A program made the position numbers and the translations under genes. This document shows, piece by piece, positions 40,953-50,840 of a stretch of DNA of 64,000 nucleotides. The notes below the pieces were generated by a model that did no database searches, was not told the DNA's origin, and saw nothing but the letters and a program-made list of their open reading frames with translations. The stretch covers positions 62,001 through 126,000 of the forward strand of contig JAVEYB010000007.1 of the NCBI GenBank assembly GCA_034003725.1. Direction: 5' to 3'. The stretch comes from Candidatus Zixiibacteriota bacterium (lineage in GTDB: Bacteria > Zixibacteria > MSB-5A5 > GN15 > FEB-12). How positions within the stretch are numbered: position 1 is the stretch's first letter; every line of letters begins with the position of its first letter.

Positions 40953-42647
40953 CTACTTCACTACTTTCTTCGCGGGCATGTCGCGGCCGCCCTGGTGCAG
41001 CACGAGCGACTGCACGACGCCAGACTCGTCACGCACAAACGAGATCTGCGCATCAACCACTTTCAGGAAGTACTCGTCTTTCGCGCGGGAGAAGATTTCA
41101 ATCTCTCCCTGTCCGGTTGCCTGCGCGAACAACCGGTTGTCTCGCGTGCGAACCGTCAGGATGAAGCCCGGCGCCAGCTCGTACTCCCCGACGTAATCGG
41201 CGAATATAGCGGCATCAACCGCCGCCTCGACCGGAAACATCTCCGCCATTATCGTTGCTGCTTCCTCGGCGGGAAGTCTGGTCGCACGACTGTCCTCCCC
41301 CTGCTGGTGAATGACGTGTTCGATCACCCGCCCTTGGCCGTCGCGTACGAAGGTCAGTGTAACGCTATTGTCGTGTTCGAAGAAGAACTTGTCGGTCGCT
41401 TCGGGAAATATCTCGATTTTTCCGGAGCCGGTACGCTCCGAAAACAGCTTTCCGTCCTCGATCGTCACCACCCGGTATTGTCCGCTGTCGATCAGGTACA
41501 CGCCGGCATAGTCGGGCCACGCATCGACGTCCGATGCTATAGCTTGTTTGCGTACCGGGACGTCATACGGTTTGTCGAACAGAATCGCCGCCAGTGCGCC
41601 GGCCACTCGTCCGGCAACCCCTTCATCGGTATTGGTCAAGACGACGATACACGCGTCGTCCTCAACGAATCGCTGGATGATCGAACTGAAGCCGTCGATC
41701 CCGCCCGTATGCATGATCATCGGCCGGTCATAGAGTGTGGTGATCATCCACCCGTAACCGTAGTCGTCGCGCACCGCCGTGAACATTTTCTGCCGCGACT
41801 TCTCGCCGATAATCTGGTCGGTGTAGAGGATGCGGTCCCACTTGTACAGATCGCCGACCGTAGAGTACAGGGCACCCGCCGAATAGGGCAGTGACATGTC
41901 AATGACCACGGCGTTGATCAGTTCGCCGTCGGGATTGATCGTGTATCCGTTCGCCATTCCCGGCCTGATGCGCTCGGTGTGCGCGTACCCCGTATTGGCC
42001 ATCCCGGCCGGGGTCAGGATGTGCTCCTGCAGATACTGCTCGTAGGTCTGCCCGCCTGCCCGCTCGATAATAACGCCGAGAAGGTAATACCCGGAGTTGC
42101 TGTATTTCCACTGCGTGCCCGGCTCGAAGTCAAGTGGGAGGTCCTTGAACGTGCCGATTATTTCATCGCTGCTCATCGCGATTGTCCGACGCGCCATCAC
42201 ATCCGGCAGGTCGGTGAAACTGTGAATGCCTCCCGTGTGCGTGAGCAGATGGTGGATCGTGACTTTGTTGCCGATTTCGGCGGGAAGCTCGGTGATGTAC
42301 TTCGCGATTGGATCCTCGACCCGAAGTTTCCCTTCCTCTTCGAGCTGAAGAATCGCCGCTGCGGTGAAGTTCTTCGTGATCGACCCGATCAGGAACTTGG
42401 TTTCGGCGGTGTTGGGTATGTCAAACTGCCGCGATGCCCAACCGTAGCCGTTCTCGAAAATGATCTTGCCGTCTTTCGCCACCAGCACGGCGCCGTGGAA
42501 ACGGTTGATCTCGCTGGCGGCCCTGCAGTATGCGTCGAATTTCTGCTCCAGCGATTGGGCCGGGACCGAGATCGACAGCAGCAGCGATAGAGCAATCAGT
42601 CCGGCTCCGACCAGCCGGCCGGTCGTGGGAAAGCGATACGCGAACAT
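40953..42647 (-). CDS. Exported beta-lactamase-like serine hydrolase with two C-terminal lipocalin-like repeats
   Basis: A 564-residue exported enzyme of the class C beta-lactamase/D-alanyl-D-alanine carboxypeptidase superfamily. The signal peptide ends near residue 30. Catalytic elements are Ser89-Ile-Thr-Lys92 (SxxK), Tyr182-Ser-Asn184 (YxN) and HTGG near residue 330. Two tandem DUF3471-like beta-barrel repeats follow (about residues 385-470 and 475-560), recognisable by the shared patterns YAGVYLIDSGQYRVVTIEDGKLF and YVGEYELAPGFILTVRTRDNRLF. Such proteins act on peptides or esters in the envelope; the true substrate is unknown. It is a monocistronic gene on the minus strand. Confidence 0.92.
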   Translation of the reverse strand: MFAYRFPTTGRLVGAGLIALSLLLSISVPAQSLEQKFDAYCRAASEINRFHGAVLVAKDGKIIFENGYGWASRQFDIPNTAETKFLIGSITKNFTAAAILQLEEEGKLRVEDPIAKYITELPAEIGNKVTIHHLLTHTGGIHSFTDLPDVMARRTIAMSSDEIIGTFKDLPLDFEPGTQWKYSNSGYYLLGVIIERAGGQTYEQYLQEHILTPAGMANTGYAHTERIRPGMANGYTINPDGELINAVVIDMSLPYSAGALYSTVGDLYKWDRILYTDQIIGEKSRQKMFTAVRDDYGYGWMITTLYDRPMIMHTGGIDGFSSIIQRFVEDDACIVVLTNTDEGVAGRVAGALAAILFDKPYDVPVRKQAIASDVDAWPDYAGVYLIDSGQYRVVTIEDGKLFSERTGSGKIEIFPEATDKFFFEHDNSVTLTFVRDGQGRVIEHVIHQQGEDSRATRLPAEEAATIMAEMFPVEAAVDAAIFADYVGEYELAPGFILTVRTRDNRLFAQATGQGEIEIFSRAKDEYFLKVVDAQISFVRDESGVVQSLVLHQGGRDMPAKKVVK

Positions 42648-42807
42648 GGAGACTCCTTTGCGTTTTGCCCTGACAGACTTTTGAGAGATTATACTCAGAT
42701 ACGACCGGTGAATTCAACGGATTGTTGCACGAGCGGGGAACCGTGTGCCGCGCCGGATCGCAAACCGGGTGTGACCCTTTGCGCCCCCGAATTGACGGTC
42801 ACAGTCG

Positions 42808-45669
42808 CTACCGGCCGTTCTTCAGAACGTTTTTGAGGAACTGTCCGGTGTAGGAGCCCTTGATCTTCGCGACATCTTCCGGCGTCCCGACGGCGATGAT
42901 TCGGCCGCCGTCGTCTCCCCCCTCCGGACCGATATCGATAATCCAGTCCGCTGTCTTGATCACATCGAGATTGTGCTCGATCACCAGCACCGTGTTGCCG
43001 CGATCGACCAACTCATTGAGCACCCCGAGCAACAGGCGAATATCCTCGAAATGCAGTCCCGTTGTCGGCTCGTCGAGTATGTACATGGTCTTGCCGGTCG
43101 CGACTTTGGACAGCTCGGTCGCCAGCTTCACGCGCTGGGCCTCGCCGCCCGACAGGGTGGTCGCCTGTTGGCCCAGCCGAATATACCCCAGCCCCACCTG
43201 CATGAGCGTCAACAGCTTGTTCTTGATGCGCGGGATATTCTCGAAAAAACTCAGCGCTTCCTCGACCGTCATGTTGAGCACGTCGGCAATCGACCGACCC
43301 TTGTACGTGACTTCCAGGGTTTCGCGATTGTAGCGTCGTCCCTTGCAAACGTCGCACGTCACGTACACGTCGGGCAGAAAGTGCATCTCGATCTTGTTGA
43401 CGCCGTCCCCTTCGCACGCCTCGCAGCGGCCGCCCTTCACGTTGAACGAGAACCGCCCCGGCTGATATCCGCGCGCCTTCGACTCCGGCAGCGATGCAAA
43501 CAGGTCGCGGATATGCGTGAACACGCCGGTATAGGTCGCGGGGTTGGAGCGCGGAGTCCGGCCGATCGGCGACTGGTCGATATCGATCACTTTGTCGATG
43601 GAGTCGAGTCCCTTTATCTCGCCGTAAGGAAGCGGAAGCTGCCGGCTCGAGAAGAAATGCCGCGACAGGATACGATAGAGCGTCTCGTTGATCAATGTCG
43701 ACTTGCCGGAACCCGATACGCCGGTCACACACACCAGGACGCCCAGCGGAACCGCAACTTCTATGTCCTTCAGATTGTTGCCGCGCGCGCCGGACAGCGT
43801 AATCCTGTTCCCGTTAAATTCGCGTCGTGTTTTCGGAATCGCAATTACCCGACGGTCGCTCAGGTACTGCCCGGTAATCGATTGATCGCATTTCATGATG
43901 TCCGCGGGGGTGCCGGCGGCCACAACCAGTCCGCCGTGAACACCCGCTCCCGGTCCGAGATCGATGACGTAGTCGGCCTTCTCTATTGTCTCCCGGTCGT
44001 GTTCCACCACCAGCACGGTGTTGCCGATATCGCGAAGTTCGATCAGCGTGGAGAGCAGGCGCTGGTTGTCGCGCTGGTGAAGGCCAATCGACGGTTCGTC
44101 GAGTATGTACAATACGCCCACCAGGCGCGAGCCGATCTGTGTCGCCAGCCGGATTCGCTGCGCCTCCCCGCCGGACAACGTCGATGCCGCCCGGTGGAGT
44201 GTCAAATAATCCAGCCCCACATTCGTCAGGAAATCGAGCCGCTCGCGGATCTCCTTGAGGATCTGCCTGGCGATCGTTTGCTGCCGCGAGTTGAGAGTGA
44301 TGTTTCTGAAAAACTCCGACGCCCGTCTGATTGACATCGACGACACCGAGTCAATCGTCTCACGGTCGATCACCACCGCCAGCGCCTCCGGTCGAAGCCG
44401 TGCGCCCTTGCAGACCGGGCAGTCGCGGATCGCCATGTAGTTCTCGATCCACTGGCGCACACCGGACGATTCAGTCTGCTTATAGCGGCGCGCCAAATGC
44501 GGTATCACCCCTTCAAACGGCGCGTTGTACACGCCCGATCCGCGACCCTTGCCGCTGGTATGCTCGTACTCGAAGGTCACCTCTTCCTTGCCCGTCCCGT
44601 ACAGAACCGCCTGCTGAATCTTGTCCGAGAGCTTGTGGAACGGTGTGCTGAGCTTGAAACCGTAGTGACCGGCCAAACCGCGGAGCATATACCGGTACCA
44701 GTTCGACATGTCGGCGCCGCCCCACGGCCGAATCGCCCCGTCGGAGATGGACAGCGATTTGTCCGGGACGACCAGTCCCGGATCGATCTCCATCGTTTGC
44801 CCGAGGCCGTCGCACGCCTTGCACGCTCCGTGCGGCGAGTTGAACGAAAACAGCCGCGGACTCAACTCCTCGTAACTGATGTTGCAGTCCAGGCACGCGT
44901 ACTTCTCGGAGTACAACAAATCGTCGTTTTTGATATTGATAAGCACCGTGCCCTGGCCCATCTTCAGCGCCGTCTCAACCGAATCCGCCAGTCGGCGTTT
45001 CGATGTCGCTTTCACCACCAGGCGGTCGACCACCGCTTCGATCGTGTGCTTCTTCTTTTTGTCGAGCGCGATCTCGGAGTCGGACTCGATGAGCTCGCCG
45101 TTGATACGCAACCGCACGAATCCCTCGCGCCGCGCCTCCTCGATGATCTCCTTGTGCTCCCCTTTTTTGCCCCGCACCAAAGGCGCGAGCACCATGAGCC
45201 GCGAGCCCTCCTCGAAACTCAGCACCGAATCCACGATCTGTTCCACCGTCTGCTGAGTGATCGGCTGACCGCATTTGAGACAGTGCTGTACGCCTACGCG
45301 TGCGAACAACAATCGAAGGTAGTCGTAGATTTCCGTGACCGTGCCGACCGTCGAACGCGGGTTCTTGGCGGTTCCTTTCTGTTCGATCGAAATGGCGGGG
45401 GAGAGCCCCTCGATAAAATCGACGTCGGGCTTTTCCATCAGCCCCAGAAACTGGCGGGCATACGCGGAAAGAGACTCGACATAGCGACGCTGACCCTCGG
45501 CGTAAATCGTGTCGAACGCCAGAGAGCTTTTGCCTGACCCGGACAGACCCGTGATGACAGTCAGCGTGTCGCGAGGGATGCGCACGTCGATGTTTTTGAG
45601 GTTGTGCTCGCGAGCGCCCTTTATGTGAAGAAAGTCTTGTCCGTCTCGACTGCGTGTACGTCTGGCCAT
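42808..45669 (-). CDS. uvrA: Excinuclease ABC subunit A
   Basis: DNA damage-recognition ATPase of nucleotide-excision repair, which loads UvrB at lesions. The 953-residue protein has two ABC modules. The first shows Walker [24 protein letters not shown], the UvrB-interaction and insertion region, and [12 protein letters not shown]; the second has [11 protein letters not shown] and [12 protein letters not shown]. Zinc-binding cysteine pairs are CLKCG, CLDC...CKACDG and CEAC...CDVCKG. The ATG at 45669 opens [11 protein letters not shown]. It is a single gene; no uvrB or uvrC is nearby. Confidence 0.98.
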   Translation of the reverse strand: MARRTRSRDGQDFLHIKGAREHNLKNIDVRIPRDTLTVITGLSGSGKSSLAFDTIYAEGQRRYVESLSAYARQFLGLMEKPDVDFIEGLSPAISIEQKGTAKNPRSTVGTVTEIYDYLRLLFARVGVQHCLKCGQPITQQTVEQIVDSVLSFEEGSRLMVLAPLVRGKKGEHKEIIEEARREGFVRLRINGELIESDSEIALDKKKKHTIEAVVDRLVVKATSKRRLADSVETALKMGQGTVLINIKNDDLLYSEKYACLDCNISYEELSPRLFSFNSPHGACKACDGLGQTMEIDPGLVVPDKSLSISDGAIRPWGGADMSNWYRYMLRGLAGHYGFKLSTPFHKLSDKIQQAVLYGTGKEEVTFEYEHTSGKGRGSGVYNAPFEGVIPHLARRYKQTESSGVRQWIENYMAIRDCPVCKGARLRPEALAVVIDRETIDSVSSMSIRRASEFFRNITLNSRQQTIARQILKEIRERLDFLTNVGLDYLTLHRAASTLSGGEAQRIRLATQIGSRLVGVLYILDEPSIGLHQRDNQRLLSTLIELRDIGNTVLVVEHDRETIEKADYVIDLGPGAGVHGGLVVAAGTPADIMKCDQSITGQYLSDRRVIAIPKTRREFNGNRITLSGARGNNLKDIEVAVPLGVLVCVTGVSGSGKSTLINETLYRILSRHFFSSRQLPLPYGEIKGLDSIDKVIDIDQSPIGRTPRSNPATYTGVFTHIRDLFASLPESKARGYQPGRFSFNVKGGRCEACEGDGVNKIEMHFLPDVYVTCDVCKGRRYNRETLEVTYKGRSIADVLNMTVEEALSFFENIPRIKNKLLTLMQVGLGYIRLGQQATTLSGGEAQRVKLATELSKVATGKTMYILDEPTTGLHFEDIRLLLGVLNELVDRGNTVLVIEHNLDVIKTADWIIDIGPEGGDDGGRIIAVGTPEDVAKIKGSYTGQFLKNVLKNGR

Positions 45670-45979
45670 ATTCGGGTCCTACCTCCCGATCGGCGCGGCC
45701 GTGCGGACGTCGCGCCCCGCGGGTCGCGCTTCGATATCCCCGCGCTGCGGGTGTGCTGTGCCCGCGCGCGACTTCAAAGGTAACCCGAAATATATCATCG
45801 CAGTTTCCCCGGCAAAAGGACTTTCCGGATGTCCGGTATCACATTGTGGGCGAGACAGAAACACCCCCCCGCGAATTCAGTCGACCCGCCGGGCTGGGCG
45901 GGGACGTGCCACCACCACCGAAGACCGGTGCAACAAAACGCAAGGTTGACCGGATGAACGGACCCTCAGACCGGAACAC

Positions 45980-46012
45980 AAAAACGCGGCCCGGGTGGCT
46001 TCCGGACCGCGC
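45980..46012 (-). terminator. Intrinsic terminator downstream of rex
   Basis: On the minus strand a 10-base-pair GC stem (CGCGGTCCGG/CCGGGCCGCG, one G-U pair) with a seven-base loop is followed by TTTTT. It lies about 60 bases after the rex stop. The rest of the 403-base gap between uvrA and rex (45670-45979) shows no gene, and must hold the uvrA promoter. Confidence 0.78.
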
Positions 46013-46072
46013 GCGTAAAAGGACGCTTACAAAAAGTAGTAGCACCCTGTCCATCCCTGGACAGGTATTTGT

Positions 46073-46720
46073 CTATTTTGACCGTTTTGGCGCGTGGTTG
46101 TTCACCAGCGCAAACGACAGATATTCCAACTCCATCGACATGTTCTCGTGCCGAAGGTACACGTCGTCCGGCACCTTCAGATTCACCGGCGCGAAATTCA
46201 GAATTGCCTTGATTCCCGCCCGTATCACGTCATCCGTGATGTACTGCGCGACTGTCGCCGGCACCGCCATCACGACTATTTCGATGTTCGAATCGCGAAG
46301 CTCTTTCTCGAGATTCGCAATGTCGGAAATGATAATGCCTTTGTGATTGGAGCCGATCTTGCGCTGGTCGTTGTCGAACAACTTGACGATCTGGAAGCCC
46401 TGTTTGGCGAATTCCTTGTAGCTCACCAGCGCCGAACCAATGTTCCCCACACCTACCAGCGCCACGCGCCACACCCGGTCGATGCCCAGAATCGATGAAA
46501 TCTGGTGCTTCAGCTCCCGTACCGGGTATCCCAGCCCCCTCGTACCAAACGTGCCGAAAAACGAAAGATCCTTTCGCACCTGCGCCGGGGTCAACTTCTC
46601 GCGCTTGGCCAGTTCCTTCGAGGAAACCGTTTCATAGTTCTCTTTTTCAAGCAGCGACAATGCCCGGTAGTACAGAGACAGCCGATGGATAGTCGATTCG
46701 GATATGCGTTTTTTGCCCAT
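46073..46720 (-). CDS. rex: Redox-sensing transcriptional repressor Rex
   Basis: NADH/NAD+-responsive repressor that releases DNA when the NADH ratio rises. The 215-residue protein has the winged helix (STIHRLSLYYRALSLLEKENYETVSSKELAKREKLTPAQVRKDLSFFGTFGTRGLGY, residues 8-65) and a Rossmann domain with GVGNIGSAL near residue 91-99. The C-terminal swapped helix is present. A Rex operator, TGTGAAATCCTTCACAA, lies 63 bases upstream at 46783-46800, so Rex probably represses itself. Targets outside the window would include anaerobic or fermentative genes; the alcohol dehydrogenase at 54.7-55.7 kb is a possible but unproven one. Confidence 0.97.
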   Translation of the reverse strand: MGKKRISESTIHRLSLYYRALSLLEKENYETVSSKELAKREKLTPAQVRKDLSFFGTFGTRGLGYPVRELKHQISSILGIDRVWRVALVGVGNIGSALVSYKEFAKQGFQIVKLFDNDQRKIGSNHKGIIISDIANLEKELRDSNIEIVVMAVPATVAQYITDDVIRAGIKAILNFAPVNLKVPDDVYLRHENMSMELEYLSFALVNNHAPKRSK

Positions 46721-46782
46721 AGAGTCCGTTGATCAAACTATGCCATAAAAGGCGTTTTCAGGTCAGTCCCAAACCCCAGCAT

Positions 46783-46800
46783 ATGTGAAATCCTTCACAA
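46783..46800 (-). promoter_or_regulatory. Rex operator (ROP) upstream of rex
   Basis: ATGTGAA-ATCC-TTCACAA matches the Rex consensus TTGTGAA-N4-TTCACAA except for the first base. Its position between the rex start and alr, with 63 bases to the rex ATG, fits autoregulation. A second imperfect half-site pair (TTGTACC and TTCACAA) is nearby at about 46839-46858. Confidence 0.8.
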
Positions 46801-46923
46801 GAATATTATGTGCGTCGGCATTTCCTGTCAAGGTGAAATTTGTACCATCCATTCACAAAGTCGGCCATGCCGGCCAATAGTTTACAGTTACGATCACAGT
46901 TGAGTCCGGTTAAGTAGGGAGAT

Positions 46924-48075
46924 TTAATCTACTATCAAACGCTCGATCGCCCCCGAAATCCGACTGAGAACCTCATAGTGAATCGTCTGTCCCCAGTCCG
47001 CCAGATGACTTGCACTCAACCGCTCAGAACCATCACGCCCCAGGAGCGTCGCCCGACTGCCGACCCGCACTCCTTTGATATCGGTCACATCTACCATCAT
47101 CAGGTTCATGCATATCCGTCCGCGCACCGGCGCTCTCTTGCCGTTTACGAGCACATAGGCCCGATTTGAAAGCGCCCGCGGATAGCCGTCATAATACCCG
47201 ACCGGCAGCACGGCGAGGGTGGTGGGAGCGGTCGTCCGATAAGTACAGCCGTACCCGACGAAGCTGTCGGCCGGAAGTTTCTTGATCTGCGTGACGGTAG
47301 CTCGCCATGACAGTACCGGTTCGAATATCTCGTTGTCCCCGCCGAGCAGGCGGTAGGACAGGTAGGTCTCTTTGGATGGCCAGTAGCCATACAGGGAGAT
47401 TCCTGGACGTACGAGGTCGAACCGCGTCTTCTCAAAGAGAATCAGCGCCGCCGAACTGGCCGTATGCAGGAGCTGCGGTTTGATTCCCGCCTTGCCCATA
47501 ATTCCCACCAGCCGCTTGAACTCGCCCAGTTGCTGTTCCGCATAGGTGTGACTTGTGGTATCCTCGATGTTGGCGAAATGCATGCTCGCCCCGACCGGCC
47601 GCTGCAGACTCCGAAACTTCTTATAGATCGCGGCAAACCGCCCAATCTCCCGCTCGGTGATTCCCTGGCGATTGGTTCCGGTCTCCAGCTTGAGATGGGT
47701 ACGGATTCTCGCCCCGGCCTTTGCCCCGATTCGACCCAGTGCCGTGAGGGTGGACGTATCGAAAACCGTCGGTTCCAGATCGTGCTCGATCACGCTGCCC
47801 AAACGGTTGGTCGCAATCGGACCGAGCACAAGGATGCCCCTCGGCCATCCGTGCTTTCGACACGCGAGCGCTTCTTCGAGCGAGTGCACCGCGACATAAT
47901 CGACCTCGGGCCGCTCAACCATCAAGCGAACGATTTCAGGGAGCCCGTGACCGTACGCGTTGGCCTTCACCGATACCGCCATCATGCGGTCACCCGCCAG
48001 TCGCTTGAGCGAACAAATGTTTTTGGCCAGCGCCGTACGGGAGAGTTCGATCGCCTGAAGAGGGGAACTCGTCAT
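46924..48075 (-). CDS. alr: Alanine racemase
   Basis: Pyridoxal-phosphate enzyme that makes D-alanine for peptidoglycan. The catalytic lysine is Lys37 in AVSVKANAYGHG; the second catalytic residue, Tyr, is in the C-terminal beta domain (VGYGCTYRTT). Other conserved parts are EALACRKHG, LKLETGTNRQGI (substrate-binding region), RPGISLYG and RGRICMNLMMVDVTD. The 383-residue length is normal. It is a monocistronic minus-strand gene with the Rex operator between it and rex, and its start at 48075 (MTSSPLQAIEL) fits the family. Confidence 0.96.
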   Translation of the reverse strand: MTSSPLQAIELSRTALAKNICSLKRLAGDRMMAVSVKANAYGHGLPEIVRLMVERPEVDYVAVHSLEEALACRKHGWPRGILVLGPIATNRLGSVIEHDLEPTVFDTSTLTALGRIGAKAGARIRTHLKLETGTNRQGITEREIGRFAAIYKKFRSLQRPVGASMHFANIEDTTSHTYAEQQLGEFKRLVGIMGKAGIKPQLLHTASSAALILFEKTRFDLVRPGISLYGYWPSKETYLSYRLLGGDNEIFEPVLSWRATVTQIKKLPADSFVGYGCTYRTTAPTTLAVLPVGYYDGYPRALSNRAYVLVNGKRAPVRGRICMNLMMVDVTDIKGVRVGSRATLLGRDGSERLSASHLADWGQTIHYEVLSRISGAIERLIVD

Positions 48076-48124
48076 GGCTAGTGTATACGCCGGAGCATGC
48101 GGCGTGACAACAAAAAGTTGTGAA

Positions 48125-48159
48125 ATAAAAAACGAGCAGCATCAGCAAGAGCCGCTCGT
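48125..48159 (-). terminator. Intrinsic terminator after the ferritin-like gene
   Basis: On the minus strand a 9-base-pair stem ACGAGCGGC/GCTGCTCGT (one G-T pair) with a ten-base loop is followed by TTTTTTATTT. It begins 27 bases after the ferritin-like stop. Confidence 0.8.
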
Positions 48160-48185
48160 CTGACCATAGCAAAAGTGCCGAACAA

Positions 48186-48671
48186 CTAAACGTATTTTTT
48201 CATCATGTCTTTTATGACCGCCATGTGGCCTTTTTCGAATCGGGCAAGCCCCTCGAACATCTTCTGCTCCTCGGGCCGGGTGGCTCGAACCGCTTCCCGG
48301 GCGAACAAGTTGTGCGCGTCCTCTTCCAAACGGTAGGCGATATCCAGCAGCTCCCGCGCGCTTGAGCTGCCACGCACCGCATCGATAAGCTCGCGATGCT
48401 CACTCGCCATGTCCTCTCCCACCTCCGGCAGCCCCTCGCGCTTCATGATGTCCGCCGTGCTGATCCATTTCTCGCTCCTGACAAGGCTGTGATGCTGTCG
48501 TTCCAACAGGCGGAAGTGGTCCTTCTCCTCGAGCGCCAGCTTCTGGAGTAGCTGACGAAGGTCGGCACGATCGGTCTGTTTGGACGCCTCCACGTAAAAC
48601 ACGTAGCTGGCTAACTCGGACTGTATCCCGGCCGACAGGGCCAGCAGCGTATTGGGATGGACCGAGGGCAT
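48186..48671 (-). CDS. Ferritin-like (rubrerythrin-type) di-iron protein
   Basis: A 161-residue four-helix-bundle protein. Iron ligands expected for the family are visible: Glu19 in the first helix, EEKDH at residues 48-52, EEDAH in the third helix (about residues 117-121), and FEKGH near the end. These two ExxH units and the two lone glutamates form a di-iron site, as in rubrerythrin and bacterioferritin-related proteins. There is no rubredoxin domain. It probably detoxifies peroxide or buffers iron. A terminator follows, so it is a single-gene unit. Confidence 0.85.
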   Translation of the reverse strand: MPSVHPNTLLALSAGIQSELASYVFYVEASKQTDRADLRQLLQKLALEEKDHFRLLERQHHSLVRSEKWISTADIMKREGLPEVGEDMASEHRELIDAVRGSSSARELLDIAYRLEEDAHNLFAREAVRATRPEEQKMFEGLARFEKGHMAVIKDMMKKYV

Positions 48672-48852
48672 ATCAACTCCTCCAAATCAGATGCGCGTGC
48701 TCACGCGTCGTTGCTCACCTGACCGCAAGTTACATTTTTCACAAGTTTTGTCAAGCCTTCCGCAACCGAAAGTGGCTCACGATTCGTACCAAAACGCCGA
48801 TACCAGATAGTGTAGTCGTGGCTTTTTGAGACCATAAACATTGGGTGCCAAC

Positions 48853-49980
48853 ATGCAGCTGTTCGATATCCTCACCGCTTTCAATAACTGGCGGACCTTC
48901 GGCCGACCCGACCCCTCCGCGACCAACCGTCCGTGGTGGAATCGCTACCCGACAACCAACGGCCAGCTCCCGACATCAGCCGCCGGGCCGGCCGCCGCCA
49001 AAACCGACACCTACGTTCCCGGCAATCAGGTCGCTCCTGAGGTTGCCGCCCCGGTCGAAGAAGACGAGCAAACCGACGGCGAGGGAACTTCGCAGCCCGT
49101 CGTCGCCAAACAGCCCGACGGTACCTATTATTACCGGCGCGAGGCGCGTCTTGACTACCGCCTCGATCTGAAGTTCGATCTCGCGGCTTTCGCCCGCTCC
49201 GTCGAGCAACTTGTCGATGGTGACAGCTCCCAGGTCGAGAACCTTATCGCCGCCGGGTTTGGGCTCAGTGCTGATTTCTCGGCATCGGGATACGAACGAA
49301 TCGCGACGAATGTCACCGACGGGGAACAGGTCGCCGATGGCAAGCGGGTCGAAAAAGCCCAGTCGAGAAGCAGGACCGCCGTCGCCGTTGCGGAGCGGTT
49401 CGCACAGCAGGATCGCGCTTACGCGCTCGAAGGATTCTACCGACAGGCTGCAAAAATCAGGCGGTCACTGCATGAGTCCGTTCAGGACGGACACCGCCGC
49501 ACCACCAACCGGATTGCCCTGCGCTTCCAGATGGACACGCGATTCACGTTTGCGCTCGCTGAACGTTTCAACGTCCAGACCCAGCAGGTAGCGGAACAGC
49601 AACCCGGCTCGCTGGCCGGATACCTCGACCGCGCCGGACAGGTCGCTACCGATGGCACCGCTGACCTCATGGCCAAGTTCTTCGACGCAGTCGACACCTA
49701 TCTGGCCGGGTCGGAAGCTCAGATCCGCGAGCAGACCGAGCAGTTCTTCACGATGGCCGCCGAGGAACTGGGATTTGACCCTGCGCAGGTGGCTGCCGCC
49801 CGCGACCGGTTGCTGGGCTCGATAGACTCGTTCTTCGATCGTGTGAGTTCGGCGCTGGGGACCATCGAGTCGTTTTACTCTCCCGGCGGCGTAGATGTCG
49901 AACCGGGGATTTCGACAACCGGATCGAGCCTTCCGCTCGACGGCGTGTCCCAGTATCGCAATGAGTTGGCGGTGGCGTAA
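48853..49980 (+). CDS. Uncharacterised protein with helical domains
   Basis: A 375-residue cytoplasmic protein with no signal peptide or membrane helix. Residues 25-80 are a Pro/Ala/Glu-rich low-complexity region (about PAAAKTDTYVPGNQVAPE), followed by a charged helical body with several four-helix-like segments (RYRREARLDYRLDLKFDLAAFARSVEQLV; AERFAQQDRAYALEGFYRQAAKIRRSLHESVQ) and a conserved-looking terminal helix (DPAQVAAARDRLLGSIDSFFDRVSSALG). It resembles uncharacterised proteins with flagellum- or cell-wall-associated helical domains, but no assignment is safe. The ATG at 48853 is preferred; a TTG four codons upstream is possible. Confidence 0.7.
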   Translation: MQLFDILTAFNNWRTFGRPDPSATNRPWWNRYPTTNGQLPTSAAGPAAAKTDTYVPGNQVAPEVAAPVEEDEQTDGEGTSQPVVAKQPDGTYYYRREARLDYRLDLKFDLAAFARSVEQLVDGDSSQVENLIAAGFGLSADFSASGYERIATNVTDGEQVADGKRVEKAQSRSRTAVAVAERFAQQDRAYALEGFYRQAAKIRRSLHESVQDGHRRTTNRIALRFQMDTRFTFALAERFNVQTQQVAEQQPGSLAGYLDRAGQVATDGTADLMAKFFDAVDTYLAGSEAQIREQTEQFFTMAAEELGFDPAQVAAARDRLLGSIDSFFDRVSSALGTIESFYSPGGVDVEPGISTTGSSLPLDGVSQYRNELAVA

Positions 49981-50056
49981 GAGCGCCGTCCCCGGCCTGC
50001 GACGGGATATTTTGCTTGTCTGATGAGCCCTGCCCGGTATTTATTGCGCCGGAACA

Positions 50057-50752
50057 ATGAAGCAGCGCATTTCAGATAATCTGGTACAATTGCGCGGCCG
50101 TATCGCCGACGCCTGCGAGGAGTACAACCGCGACGCCGATGACATAACGATCGTTGCCGTCTCTAAGACACATCCGGCCAGCGCCATCCGCAAAGTCGTC
50201 GCAGCCGGTATCCACAACATCGGCGAAAGCCGGGTCCAGGAAGCAGAACCAAAAATCATCGAAGTCGGCCATATCGCACGCTTTCATATGGTCGGCCACC
50301 TTCAGACCAACAAAGTCAAAAAGGCTATCGAGCTTTTTGACACTATCCAGTCGGTCGACTCCCTCAAGCTTGCCGAAGAAATCAATCGACAGGCGGGGGT
50401 GATGGAACGCCAGATCGAATGCTACCTCGAAGTCAACTGCTCCGGTGAGGAGCAGAAGCACGGCTTCCGGCCCGAAGAAACGATCGACATGATCAATACA
50501 ATCAGCACCTTCTCCAATATCAAGTTGACCGGGCTGATGACCATCGGGCCGCTGACCGACGACGAGGACGAAATCCGAGGGGCCTTCCGCCGCTGTGCGG
50601 ACTTGTTCAAGCAGGGCCGCGATCTTCTGGGCGATGACTTTGATACGTTGTCCATGGGGATGTCCGACGATTTCGCCCTGGCCATCGCCGAAGGCTCAAC
50701 CATGATCCGAATCGGGACTTCCATTTTTGGTCCCCGAAAACTACGGGACTGA
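50057..50752 (+). CDS. yggS: YggS-family pyridoxal-phosphate homeostasis protein
   Basis: A 231-residue single-domain PLP-binding protein (PLPHP). The PLP lysine is in VAVSKTHP near residue 37; other family marks are NIGESRVQE, FHMVGHLQTNK, EVNCSGEEQKHGF, GLMTIGPL, MGMSDD and IRIGTSIFG. It has no known catalytic activity and is thought to buffer PLP and affect amino-acid metabolism. It often neighbours cell-division genes such as divIVA, as here with divIVA about 1.5 kb downstream on the same strand, separated by chrA. Confidence 0.95.
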   Translation: MKQRISDNLVQLRGRIADACEEYNRDADDITIVAVSKTHPASAIRKVVAAGIHNIGESRVQEAEPKIIEVGHIARFHMVGHLQTNKVKKAIELFDTIQSVDSLKLAEEINRQAGVMERQIECYLEVNCSGEEQKHGFRPEETIDMINTISTFSNIKLTGLMTIGPLTDDEDEIRGAFRRCADLFKQGRDLLGDDFDTLSMGMSDDFALAIAEGSTMIRIGTSIFGPRKLRD

Positions 50753-50840
50753 TCGGTACACCCTCGCCAACCGCGTGACCGTTTCTGCCTTGATCCAGAC
50801 CAGTCCGGCGGCCATACGCCTGATTACCGAGTGAATCGAT

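Noticed and set aside
42973-44334. Long plus-strand frames opposite uvrA, including 44497-45537
   Set aside because: UvrA is intact on the minus strand with both ABC modules; these are antisense shadows in a GC-rich gene.
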